In this document: one piece after another, positions 44,398-52,511 of the stretch
Numbering within the stretch: the first letter of the stretch is position 1
Layout of the letters: each line of letters starts with the position of its first letter
Origin: CAYNLK01 sp964398055
GTDB lineage: Bacteria > Chloroflexota > Anaerolineae > 4572-78 > J111
DNA: 64,000 nt
Assembly (NCBI GenBank): GCA_964398055.1
Contig: CAYNLK010000001.1
Location: forward strand, 124,001 to 188,000
Reading direction: 5' to 3'
The notes under the pieces: generated by a model
What the model was told of the DNA's origin: nothing
The model's input: the letters and a program-made list of their open reading frames with translations, nothing else
The model's database searches: none
Program-made: the position numbers and the translations under genes

Positions 44398-46200
44398 ATG
44401 AGGTCTGACCTGGAAACGATCACGCACGAAGTCATCATTGTGGGCGCGGGTCTGGCCGGTTCCTGGGCAGCGATGGTGGCCGGCCAGCAAGGCATTAAGG
44501 ATGTGGCGGTGATCTCCAAGCTGCACCCGCTGCGCTCGCACAGCAGCGCGGCTCAGGGGGGTATTGCCGCGGCCTTGAACAACGTTCGCCCGGTGGCCGG
44601 CGGTGGCCCGCGCGGGCCGCTGGAACCGGTTCCTGCCGGGGCCGACCCACCCGATAGCTGGGAACTTCATATGTTTGACACTATCAAGGGTTCGGACTGG
44701 CTGGGCGACCAGGATGCCATCGAGATTATGGTCAAAGAGGCCATCGAGGTGATCTACGAGTATGAGCACATGGGTTGTGTTTTTAGCCGCCTGCCCGACG
44801 GCCGGATTGCCCAGCGCCGTTTTGGCGGCCACAGCGCCCCGCGGGCCAACTACGCGGCCGACTTCACCGGCCACGTGCTGCTGCACACCATCCACGAGCA
44901 GGCGCTGCGCCACGGCGTCAAATTTTACAGCGAGTGGTACTGCCTGGATTTGATTGTCGAGGATAACATTTGCCGGGGCATCGTGGCGATGGATATCGCC
45001 TCCGGCCGGCTCCACACCATGCGGGCCAAGGCGGTGCTGTTCGGCACCGGCGGCTACGGCCGGGCCTACAAGATCACCTCCAATGCCTATGCCAATACGG
45101 GAGACGGCGTCGCTATCGCCTACCGGGCCGGCGTGCCGCTGATGGATATGGAATTCGTCCAGTTCCACCCCACCGGCCTGTACAAGCACGGCATCTTGAT
45201 GAGCGAAGCCTGCCGCGGCGAGGGCGGTTACCTGGTCAACAGTCAGGGTGAGCGCTTCATGGAGAAGTACGCCCCCGACAAAATGGAGTTGGCTCCGCGC
45301 GACCTGGTCAGCCGCTCCGAGCAGACCGAGATCGATGAGGGCCGGGGGATTGGGCCGGATGGGCAAGGGATTTATCTGGACCTGCGCCACCTGGGCCGGG
45401 AGAAGATTCTGCAACGGCTGCCCCAGGTGCGGGAACTGGCCATCGATTTTGTGAATGTCGATCCCATTGACGAGCTGGTGCCCATCCAGCCGACCGCCCA
45501 CTACAGTATGGGCGGCATCCCCACCAACGCCGACGGGCAAGTGATTACCGACGCTGCCGGCGCGCCGCTGGTCGGTTTTTATGCCGCCGGGGAGTGCGCC
45601 TGCATCAGCGTCCACGGGGCCAACCGGCTGGGCACCAACAGCCTGCTGGACGCCTCGGTCTTTGGCCGGCGGGGGGGCTATAGCATCGCCAACTTTGTCA
45701 AGAATGGGGCCAGGTTGGAATCGATCAGCGGCAACCCGGCCGAGCAGACCCGCCGGCGGCTGCAGGCCCTGCTCGACAATCCGGGTCGCGAGTCGGTGGA
45801 TCAGATTGCTCAGGCTCTCAAGCAGACGATGACCGACAACTGCGGCATCTTCCGCGACGAAACCCGGCTGAAACAGGCGCTGGCGGACATCAAGCAGTTG
45901 CAGGAACGATTCAAGCAGGCCCGGGTGATGGACAAGAGCCGCCGTTTCAACACCGACTTGCTGACGACGATTGAAGTGGAGCATCTGCTGAACTTTAGCG
46001 AGGTGATTGTGGCCGGCGCGCTGGCCCGCACCGAAAGTCGCGGGGCGCACTCCCGGACCGACTATCGCCGCCGGGACGATCAAAACTGGCTCAAGCACAC
46101 CCTGGCCTACCCGGCCGAACCGGGCGAACCGCCCCGGCTTGATTACAAGCCGGTGACGATCGATTGGGAAAAGTATCCGCCGCAGGAAAGAAAGTATTAA
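44398..46200 (+). CDS. sdhA: Succinate dehydrogenase flavoprotein subunit
   Basis: A 600-residue FAD-containing catalytic subunit of complex II. The FAD-binding segment is EVIIVGAGLAGSWAA, and the covalent-flavin His region is RSHSSAAQGGIAAAL. Active-site stretches are QFHPTGLYKHGILMSEACRG, GGYLVNSQGERFMEKY, AHYSMGGIPTN and GANRLGTNSLLDASVFG. It ends in the usual basic DYRRRDDQNWLKHTL region. GAGGGAAG precedes the ATG. It is the first gene of sdhABCD and feeds electrons from succinate to menaquinone made by the men pathway nearby. Confidence 0.97.
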   Translation: MRSDLETITHEVIIVGAGLAGSWAAMVAGQQGIKDVAVISKLHPLRSHSSAAQGGIAAALNNVRPVAGGGPRGPLEPVPAGADPPDSWELHMFDTIKGSDWLGDQDAIEIMVKEAIEVIYEYEHMGCVFSRLPDGRIAQRRFGGHSAPRANYAADFTGHVLLHTIHEQALRHGVKFYSEWYCLDLIVEDNICRGIVAMDIASGRLHTMRAKAVLFGTGGYGRAYKITSNAYANTGDGVAIAYRAGVPLMDMEFVQFHPTGLYKHGILMSEACRGEGGYLVNSQGERFMEKYAPDKMELAPRDLVSRSEQTEIDEGRGIGPDGQGIYLDLRHLGREKILQRLPQVRELAIDFVNVDPIDELVPIQPTAHYSMGGIPTNADGQVITDAAGAPLVGFYAAGECACISVHGANRLGTNSLLDASVFGRRGGYSIANFVKNGARLESISGNPAEQTRRRLQALLDNPGRESVDQIAQALKQTMTDNCGIFRDETRLKQALADIKQLQERFKQARVMDKSRRFNTDLLTTIEVEHLLNFSEVIVAGALARTESRGAHSRTDYRRRDDQNWLKHTLAYPAEPGEPPRLDYKPVTIDWEKYPPQERKY

Positions 46201-46202
46201 TT

Positions 46203-46256
46203 GTGAATAATGAATGGTGAATTATGAATTAATAATTGAGTATTGACAATTCACAA
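46203..46256. repeat. GTGAATAATGAATGGTGAAT repeat in the sdhA-sdhB gap
   Basis: Near-tandem 7-8 nt units of the GTGAATGGTGAATTGTGAA family begin directly after the sdhA stop. The complementary strand of the same family occurs in frame within the GT gene at 55022-55062. Confidence 0.65.
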
Positions 46257-46307
46257 CACCTGCACTGCGCGCAGGCGCAAGTGTTCACAATTATCAAGGA
46301 TGTGAAA

Positions 46308-47090
46308 ATGGCTAATCATAATTCTGACCAAACCGCGACCATCCGGGTGCAACGGTTCAACCCGGATACCGACAAAAAGCCCTATCTGGCCGAATTCAGG
46401 GTGACCATGACCCCGGACACCACCATCCTGGATGCGTTGCACCAGATCAAGGCCGAGCAGGATGGCAGCCTGACCTTTCGGCGGTCGTGCCGGCATGCCA
46501 TTTGCGGCAGTTGCGCTATGAATGTCAACGGTCACAACCTGCTGGTCTGCAAAACGCCGCTGCGCAGCCAGCTCAATGGGCAGGGCAAGGTGACCATCCG
46601 GCCGCTGCCCTACCTGCCGATCATCAAAGATCTGGTGGTCGACCGGAGCAGCTTCTGGGAGCAGTACCGGCGGGTCAAACCGTGGCTGGTGCCGCCGGAC
46701 GACATCCCGGAGAAAGAGTTTCGGGTCAGCCCGGAGGAGGTGGCCGCGCTCAACAACGCCGAAACCTGCATCATGTGCGGGGCCTGCTATTCGGCCTGTG
46801 CGGTGATTGGGATGACCAAGAAGTACATTGGCCCGCACGCCCTGCTCAAAAGCTTTCTGCGGGTGATCGATCCCCGCGACACCATTGTGGGCGAGCGGCT
46901 GGCCGACCTATCCGGCGACGACGGCGTCTTTCGCTGCCACACCATTTTCAACTGCATCGACGCCTGCCCCAAGAATCTGGACCCGACCAAGGCCATCGAA
47001 ACCCTGCGTAAGTTGGTTCAGAAACGGCTGGCCTACGAGCAAGCCCGCCGGGAACGGCAGAAGACGCTGTACGTGAACAATGAACAATGA
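46308..47090 (+). CDS. sdhB: Succinate dehydrogenase iron-sulfur subunit
   Basis: A 260-residue protein with the [2Fe-2S] ligand segment SCRHAICGSCAMNVNG and LLVC, the [4Fe-4S] motif CIMCGACYSAC, and the [3Fe-4S]/[4Fe-4S] closing cysteines including CHTIFNCIDACPKNLDP. The ATG at 46308 has AAGGATG upstream; the open frame starts 24 codons earlier in repeat DNA, which is rejected. The extreme C-terminus (VNNEQ) is encoded by the first units of an AACAATG repeat that continues past the stop, so the original end of the gene has probably been replaced. Confidence 0.96.
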   Translation: MANHNSDQTATIRVQRFNPDTDKKPYLAEFRVTMTPDTTILDALHQIKAEQDGSLTFRRSCRHAICGSCAMNVNGHNLLVCKTPLRSQLNGQGKVTIRPLPYLPIIKDLVVDRSSFWEQYRRVKPWLVPPDDIPEKEFRVSPEEVAALNNAETCIMCGACYSACAVIGMTKKYIGPHALLKSFLRVIDPRDTIVGERLADLSGDDGVFRCHTIFNCIDACPKNLDPTKAIETLRKLVQKRLAYEQARRERQKTLYVNNEQ

Positions 47091-47198
47091 GTAATGAGCA
47101 ATGAACAATAGTCAGTAATCGGTTGACCACTGATCACTGATCACTGATAACTGATCACTGATAACTGATAACTGACCACTGACAACTGGCAACCGGCC
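47073..47198. repeat. Two-family repeat array spanning the sdhB end and sdhB-sdhC gap
   Basis: AACAATGA/GTAATGA units are followed by about eight ACTGATCACTGATAACTG units of 7-8 nt and then ACTGACAACTGG. It fills the whole gap and enters the sdhB coding region. Confidence 0.85.
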
Positions 47199-47215
47199 AC
47201 GAGGAGGCTATAGAG

Positions 47216-47563
47216 ATGTACAAAACAACCGGCTTTATCAGTTTTGTGCTGCGTCGCTTTACCGGCGTGGCGCTGGTGCTTTATCTGTTTATGCACATGT
47301 GGGTTATCGGCTCGGTCAACAGCGGGCCGGAGGCGTTTAACGCCCGGTTGGAGTTTTTCCAACTGCCCATCTTCAAAATCCTGGAGATTGGGCTGCTGGC
47401 CGCGGTCGTCTATCACGGTTTCGACGGCCTCCGGCTGTTGATCGTCCACTATTGGGGGGTGACCGAGTACCGCAAGAGCCTGTTTTACGCCGCTTTTGCC
47501 GTGTCGGCTTTATTAACGGTTGCCGGCGGCATCCCGATTTTGCTGTTCATGCTGGAGGGTTAG
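47216..47563 (+). CDS. sdhC: Succinate dehydrogenase cytochrome b subunit
   Basis: A 115-residue membrane anchor with three hydrophobic segments (about 15-35, 53-75, 90-112). His residues suited to heme ligation occur in YLFMHMWVIG and AVVYHGFDGLRLL, the latter a family hallmark. The start MYKTTGFISFVLRRFTG is typical, and GAGGAGG lies upstream. It is followed after 10 nt by sdhD. Confidence 0.92.
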   Translation: MYKTTGFISFVLRRFTGVALVLYLFMHMWVIGSVNSGPEAFNARLEFFQLPIFKILEIGLLAAVVYHGFDGLRLLIVHYWGVTEYRKSLFYAAFAVSALLTVAGGIPILLFMLEG

Positions 47564-47573
47564 GAGGCAGACC

Positions 47574-47900
47574 ATGCGAATTTTTCAAATGCAGCGTTAC
47601 AGCGCCATTGCTCTGGTGATTTTTCTGGCCATCCACATGATTGTGGTCCATTATCCCCCCTTCCACATCGACTTCAATCGCATTGTGGAGCGGCTGGCCG
47701 ACCCCCTCTGGAAAGGGATCGACATCGTTTTTCTCTTTTTTGTGTTAATGCACGCCCTGACCGGGGCCTACATGGTCCTGACCGATATCGAACGGGTGAA
47801 TGTCTACAAACGGGCGCTGGCGATTTTGGCCTTGGTTATTGGGATTGGGGCGTTCATTTACGGCGTGCAGACGATTATGGCCTTTCAGCCGCCGGGGTAG
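47574..47900 (+). CDS. sdhD: Succinate dehydrogenase membrane anchor subunit
   Basis: A 108-residue protein with three membrane segments (ALVIFLAIHMIVVH, IVFLFFVLMHALTGAYMVL, ALAILALVIGIGAFIYGV) and candidate heme-binding His residues in the first two. The ATG at 47574 has TAGGAGG upstream; an earlier frame start within sdhC is rejected. It completes sdhABCD. Confidence 0.9.
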   Translation: MRIFQMQRYSAIALVIFLAIHMIVVHYPPFHIDFNRIVERLADPLWKGIDIVFLFFVLMHALTGAYMVLTDIERVNVYKRALAILALVIGIGAFIYGVQTIMAFQPPG

Positions 47901-48416
47901 CCCTACCATGTCATTTCGAGCCGTTGCAGACGGCGAGAAATCCCTGAGCCGGTAGGCTAAAATCCAGGGTTGTCAGGCGCACCTTCAAGGTTGTTGTTTT
48001 GGCCACCCAATGCGCTTAGCCGAGGCGCGTCTATTCTATCATTGACCGGCTGAAGCCTCGACTCCAGCCTGCCTCGGAGTCGAGGCTTTAGCCGGTGGGG
48101 GTGTATGGTACAATTGACCGGATGAAGCCTCGACTCCAGTGCTGACTCCGGAGTCGAGGCTTTAGCCGGTGAGGGTTCAGCGTACAATTGACCGGCTAAT
48201 CTCCACAGGGTGGCTTCGCTCAGCCTCGACTCCAGTGCTGCCTCCGGAGTCGAGGCTTTAGCCGGTTTTGGCCTTATTTTCACCGGCTAATCCCACGGGG
48301 AGGTTGGGCGAAGCCTCAATTCCAAAAACATTTCACCTTCGCACGATAGACAGCCGGGCCAGGTTAACGTATACTACGAAACAACAAGTTCCTTTATCGG
48401 ATTGCGGGAGGCCCCT
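47901..48416. other. Repeat-filled 516-nt gap between sdhD and the NACHT gene
   Basis: No gene is supported here. Near 47910-47945 lies an imperfect hairpin (GTCATTTCGAGCCGT / ACGGCGAGAAAT) that may terminate sdh transcription. From 48042 on, tandem palindromic units occupy the gap up to about 48323. A TTG at 48402 opens the NACHT frame early, but the ATG at 48417 with GGGAGG is preferred. Confidence 0.7.
48042..48323. repeat. Tandem palindromic units upstream of the NACHT gene
   Basis: Units start at 48042 (72 bp), 48114 (74 bp) and 48188 (about 79 bp), each led by TTGACCGG. A partial fourth occurs at 48280-48323. The first two units have 20-bp arms: CCGGCTGAAGCCTCGACTCC (A for C at position 6 in the second) pairing with GGAGTCGAGGCTTTAGCCGG around a short loop. 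In the third the left arm is lengthened by an insert including CTTCGCTCAGCC. A further copy lies downstream of the NACHT gene at 51638-51722. Confidence 0.9.
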
Positions 48417-51400
48417 ATGGAACCGATTACCACCGCCGCTATTGCAACTGCGCTCGGCCTGGGCCTGGGCCAGGTAGCCAACAAGCTCCTGGAAAAAGGC
48501 ATGGTGGAGCCGGCCCTGGAACCGGCCACGGAGAAGCTCAAAAAGTTTGTTCAGCGTGGCCCCACCGGAGCCAAAGCCGACCAGGCCCTGGTCAAGGCTG
48601 TCCAAACAGCCTTCAAAGAGGCCGATGTCCCCACCCAGGATGAAGATAGCCTGCAACGCTGGCTCAAAAACGTGGGTCTGGACCGGCTGACCGCCAAAAA
48701 GAACCAGGCCCTGCGTCGCCAGTTGGCCCAGGCCATTTTGGGCCTGACCGACCCGGCGGCGGCTCCGCCGGAAGAGCTGGTGGTGGCCCTGGGCTGGCCG
48801 CGCACCCAATTGACCCAACTTAGCCAACTGCTGGCCAGCCTGCGGGCCGAACTGTACCGACTGGATGACTGGCGCGCTCCCATCGAATACGCCGACGAGG
48901 CGGCCAAACTGGGCCAATTGAGCGGAATTTTGGCTCACCTGGCCCGGCTGGATAATGTCTTTGTAGAGACAGCGGCGGGCGAGGCCCTGCGGGTGGTGCT
49001 GGTTCAGCAGGGTTTGAGCCAGGCTGAGGCGGCGGCCATCGAGAGCCGCTACCGGGCCGAATTGACTCGCGACCTCAAGTGGCACGATTTTCGCGGCATC
49101 GTCCAGATCAAAAAAGACATCCGGCTGCCCCTGGTCGATATCTACCTGGAGTTGGGGCTGTTGAGCGTGGATGATGAGGAGGAGCGCCGGCGGGCCAGGC
49201 AGCAAATGGCGGCGATGCGGGAGGCCGAACGGCTGGCCGCCGCCGAAGAGCGGCTGCGCCAGCGGCGAGTGACCGAGGCGCTCAGCCAGGCTCCCCGCCT
49301 GGTCATCCTGGGTGAGCCGGGCGCGGGCAAAACCATCTCCCTGCGCTTTATCACCCTATTGCTGGCCCACGGTTACGGCGCCGCCCGCCTGGGGTTGGCA
49401 ACCCCGTTCATCCCGCTGATGGTGCGCCTGGCCGACTTTGCCCGCGCCCTGGAAGCCAACCCGGCTCTGTCGCTGGACAATTTTCTACTGGCCGCGGTTG
49501 AGCAGGAGCACATTATTCCCCGCCTGGGCGAATTTATGCGCCTGGCCCTGGAAAAAGGGGCCTGCCTCATTTTGCTGGACGGCCTGGACGAGGTGGGCGA
49601 CGACCCGGGGCGCGGCCAAACCCTGCGCCAACTGGTGGTCAAACAAGTGCAGAAATTTGCCAACCGCTGGTGCAGCGAGCCGCCGGAACAGGCCAACCGC
49701 TTGGTCGTTACCAGCCGGATTGAAGGCTACTGGAGCGACCCGCTGCTGGGCGTTAGCCATGTTGAGCTTAGCCCGCTGCAGCCGCCTGGTGAAGTGGCCG
49801 ACTTTTTAAGGCGCTGGTATCTGGCGCACGAAACGGCCCACGACCCGACCCTGGCTATCGAGGCGGCCCAGACGCGGGCCGAGAGCCGCCTGGCCGAACT
49901 GTTGCCTCGTATTATGGAGTGGCGCAGCGTTCGCTCGCTGGCCACCAATCCCCTTCTGCTAACCATTCTGGCCCTGATCCACGATAACATCGGCAAACTG
50001 CCTAACAGCCGGATCGAGCTGTACGACATTTGTACCCAAACCCTGATCGAGTCCTGGCGGCAGGCCCAGACCGGGCTGGCCAGCCAACTCCTGGCCGAAC
50101 TGCGCGGCAAAGATGTGATCCGCATAATGGCCCCGCTGGCCTATTGGCTGCACCGGGAAAATCCGGGCGGCACGGCCTCGTTGGAGCAGTGGCGGGACCG
50201 TCTCGAGGAGATCTTAACAAGTGAGTTCTGCGCCGAGGTGGAAGCGGCTGCCCTGGCCGGTCGTTTTCTGCACCACGCCCGCCAGGAGGCCGGCCTGCTG
50301 GCCGAGCGTAGCCTGGGCCAATTTGGCTTCTTTCACCTGACCTTTGAAGAGTACCTGGCGGCGCGGGAGATTGCCCGCCAAAAGGTGGACAAGCAGCGCG
50401 AGCTGCTGCTGGCCCATTGGGAAGATGCGCGCTGGCACGAAGTCATTTTGCTGGCCGCCGGGCAGTTGGGCATTGTGGAATCCAAAACTGACGACGCCAG
50501 CGAGTTCATCGAGCATCTGCTCAAGGCCGAGCCGGTCGACCCGGCCAACGCCGGGCGGCAGGTGGTTCTGGCCGGCCGCGCCCTGGCCGACATCGACCCG
50601 CGCAGCGTCAACCCCCGCACCCGCCACTGGACGCTGGAGGCTCTGCGCGAAACGATGCAGGAGCTTGACCCGGACTCGCAGCGGCCGGTTGAGCCGCCCC
50701 GCCTGGCCGTCCGCACCCGCTACGAGGCCGGCGAGGCCCTGGACGAACTGGGCTGGCTGCCGCCCGACCTGAATGGCTGGCTGCGCTGCTCCGGCTGCGC
50801 CGACGGCGGCGGCGACCTGCTGGCCCAAAAATACCCGGTGACCAACGCCCAGTTCGAGCGCTTCATCCTGGCCGGCGGCTATGAAATCCCGGAATATTGG
50901 GGCGGTGAGACAGGCGTAGCCTGGCAGTGGCGGCTCCAGGAGAATTTGGGGTACGGACGACGAGGCCCGGCCCTGGCCCCGGAGTATTGGCGCAATCCTC
51001 GCTTTGGCCAAGAGCGGCGGGGCTACCCGGTGGTGGGCGTTTCCTGGTACGAGGCCAACGCCTACGCCGCCTGGCTGGCCGGCCTGTTGGAGCAGCTCCG
51101 GGCCGGCCGCAGCAACCTGTCGTCGGTAGATCACGGCCTGGTCCGGGATTTGCTGGCCGGCGGCGGCGCGACCGTGCGCCTGCCCACTGAAGCCGAGTGG
51201 GAGCGGCTGGCCGGCGGGGCGGCCGTTAAAGAGCGCTATCCCTGGGACCCGCCGGCCGGCCCGGCCACGGCGGAGAAAGCGGCTATTCTGGCCCGGGCTA
51301 ATACTGAAGAAGCCGGCTTGCAGGGCACCTCCCCGGTGGGTATGTATCCCTTGGGGACCAGCCAACCTTTTGGCTTGCTCGATCTGGCCGGCAATGTGTG

Positions 51401-51566
51401 GGAGTGGACGGCTACCGAAGATGGTGGAATGAAGGTGCTCCGGGGAGGTGCGTGGTACTTGCAGGCAGACAGCGCCCGGTGCGGCGGCCGTTCCAGGTTC
51501 AGCCCGCACGGCGGGTACTACGACAGCGGGTTTCGGTTAGTCTCCCCCGTTGGTGCTGGCTGCTGA
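48417..51566 (+). CDS. NACHT-type STAND NTPase with C-terminal FGE-sulfatase-like domain
   Basis: A 1049-residue protein. The N-terminus is an alpha-helical effector-associated-type region. The NACHT ATPase has Walker A GEPGAGKT (Lys305), Walker B LILLDGLDEVGDD (Asp388), sensor LVVTSRIEGYWS, and the NACHT-associated helices with HLTFEEYLAAREIA. Residues about 785-1046 are an FGE/SUMF1 (C-type-lectin-like) domain: QKYPVTNAQFERF, YPVVGVSWYEANAYAAWL, RLPTEAEWERLAGG, GNVWEWTA, RGGAWYLQADSARCGGRSRF and DSGFRLV. Such NACHT-FGE proteins are known as candidate self/non-self receptors in multicellular bacteria. The FGE-fold end is a typical ligand-binding surface and the usual diversified site when a retroelement is present. 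No reverse transcriptase is in the window. It stands alone, framed by palindromic repeats. Confidence 0.88.
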   Translation: MEPITTAAIATALGLGLGQVANKLLEKGMVEPALEPATEKLKKFVQRGPTGAKADQALVKAVQTAFKEADVPTQDEDSLQRWLKNVGLDRLTAKKNQALRRQLAQAILGLTDPAAAPPEELVVALGWPRTQLTQLSQLLASLRAELYRLDDWRAPIEYADEAAKLGQLSGILAHLARLDNVFVETAAGEALRVVLVQQGLSQAEAAAIESRYRAELTRDLKWHDFRGIVQIKKDIRLPLVDIYLELGLLSVDDEEERRRARQQMAAMREAERLAAAEERLRQRRVTEALSQAPRLVILGEPGAGKTISLRFITLLLAHGYGAARLGLATPFIPLMVRLADFARALEANPALSLDNFLLAAVEQEHIIPRLGEFMRLALEKGACLILLDGLDEVGDDPGRGQTLRQLVVKQVQKFANRWCSEPPEQANRLVVTSRIEGYWSDPLLGVSHVELSPLQPPGEVADFLRRWYLAHETAHDPTLAIEAAQTRAESRLAELLPRIMEWRSVRSLATNPLLLTILALIHDNIGKLPNSRIELYDICTQTLIESWRQAQTGLASQLLAELRGKDVIRIMAPLAYWLHRENPGGTASLEQWRDRLEEILTSEFCAEVEAAALAGRFLHHARQEAGLLAERSLGQFGFFHLTFEEYLAAREIARQKVDKQRELLLAHWEDARWHEVILLAAGQLGIVESKTDDASEFIEHLLKAEPVDPANAGRQVVLAGRALADIDPRSVNPRTRHWTLEALRETMQELDPDSQRPVEPPRLAVRTRYEAGEALDELGWLPPDLNGWLRCSGCADGGGDLLAQKYPVTNAQFERFILAGGYEIPEYWGGETGVAWQWRLQENLGYGRRGPALAPEYWRNPRFGQERRGYPVVGVSWYEANAYAAWLAGLLEQLRAGRSNLSSVDHGLVRDLLAGGGATVRLPTEAEWERLAGGAAVKERYPWDPPAGPATAEKAAILARANTEEAGLQGTSPVGMYPLGTSQPFGLLDLAGNVWEWTATEDGGMKVLRGGAWYLQADSARCGGRSRFSPHGGYYDSGFRLVSPVGAGC

Positions 51567-51637
51567 GTTCTGAACTGCTGAATTCTGAATCCGGCGGGGT
51601 CTGCCCGGCGGAGCGGGGGGTTGCGTCCCTGAATTGC

Positions 51638-51722
51638 GGAGTCGAGGCTTCAGCCGGAGAGACTTCATTCTACAATTGACCGGCTAATCCCACAGGGAGG
51701 CTTCGCTCAGCCTCGACTCCAG
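51638..51722. repeat. Palindromic repeat unit downstream of the NACHT gene
   Basis: GGAGTCGAGGCTTCAGCCGG is followed by TTGACCGGCTAATCCCACAG and CTTCGCTCAGCCTCGACTCC, matching the upstream units at 48042-48323 in sequence and orientation. Confidence 0.85.
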
Positions 51723-51857
51723 TGGCATAAATTTTCAAAATGTTATTGACCCTTACAAATTTTAGCAATTTTTAACCTAATCCGTGCCAATCAGGGCGCT
51801 TCGCGGTCCGTGAGCTATTTCTGAAATGTGACAATGTCAAACTAAAAGGAGAACATT

Positions 51858-52496
51858 ATGTCAAAAATAATTGTCATTGGCGATGGCCCGGCCGGGTTGA
51901 GCGCGGCCTTATTTCTGGCCAAGAATGGGCAAAATGTCATCGTTTTTGGTTTGGACAAGACCTCGATGCATTACGCTATGTTGTATAACTATCTGGGGAT
52001 TCCTGAAATTACCGGGAGCGACTTTCTATAGATGTTCAGAAAAAGATTCGTGCTCAGAAACCCGTTTTCTCCGAGAAAACGGGTTTCTATACCCCGAAAC
52101 ATTATCTGAAAGACTATAGAAGTCGCACGCGAGCAAGTTCAAAAATTTGGGGCTGAGATTCGGGCTGAGGAAGTCAGCACTATCGAGCCGAGCGGGGCTG
52201 GTTTTACAATTACCACTGCCGGCGGCGACAAATATGACAGCAACTATTTGATCGTCGCTGAAGGGAAAGGCTTGAAACTGGCCAAAAGTTTGGGTCTGCC
52301 AACCACCAGCGCCGGTGTTGAGGTGGACCGCAATTACCGGACGTCTGTTGCGGGTCTGTACGTCATCGGCCGAAGCACGAGGATACAAAGAAGCCAGGCG
52401 ATCATCTCCGCCGGCAGCGGCGCCGTGGCCGCACTGGATATCCTCTCCACCGAAAAAGGTAAGGATTTTAACGATTTCGATACAGTGGAAAAATAA
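51858..52496 (+). pseudogene. FAD-dependent oxidoreductase (thioredoxin-reductase-like), interrupted
   Basis: The ATG at 51858 (AAAGGAG upstream) opens a flavoprotein: KIIVIGDGPAGLSAALFLAKNG, then YLGIPEITGSDFL, where a TAG stop at 52029-52031 ends translation after 57 residues. The same frame resumes at 52119 with EVAREQVQKFGAEIR and continues through VEVDRNYRTSVAGLYVIGR and SGAVAALDIL to TAA at 52494-52496. The break is an 88-bp insert with a duplicated TA. Removing 90 bp joins the halves in frame to a 182-residue protein like the short thioredoxin-reductase-like flavoproteins lacking a separate NADPH domain. Two stops within the insert (TAG, and TGA at 52107) make this copy non-functional as full-length protein. 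Confidence 0.9.
52029..52116. mobile_element. 88-bp MITE-like insertion with TA duplication
   Basis: The element lies between TA dinucleotides at 52027-52028 and 52117-52118. Its ends are imperfect inverted repeats, TAGATGTTCAGA on the left and TAGTCTTTCAGA read from the right. The centre holds the palindrome AGAAACCCGTTTTCTC / GAGAAAACGGGTTTCT. TA duplication and lack of coding capacity fit a non-autonomous element mobilised by an IS630/Tc1-mariner-type transposase encoded elsewhere; the family is inferred. Confidence 0.82.
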
Positions 52497-52511
52497 CAGA
52501 CAATTTGAATA

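Noticed and set aside
46236..46307. Extended SdhB N-terminus
   Set aside because: It would translate repeat-derived gap sequence; the ATG at 46308 gives the typical start.
48042..48323. CRISPR-like array
   Set aside because: Units are palindromic, contiguous and not separated by unique spacers, and no cas gene is nearby.
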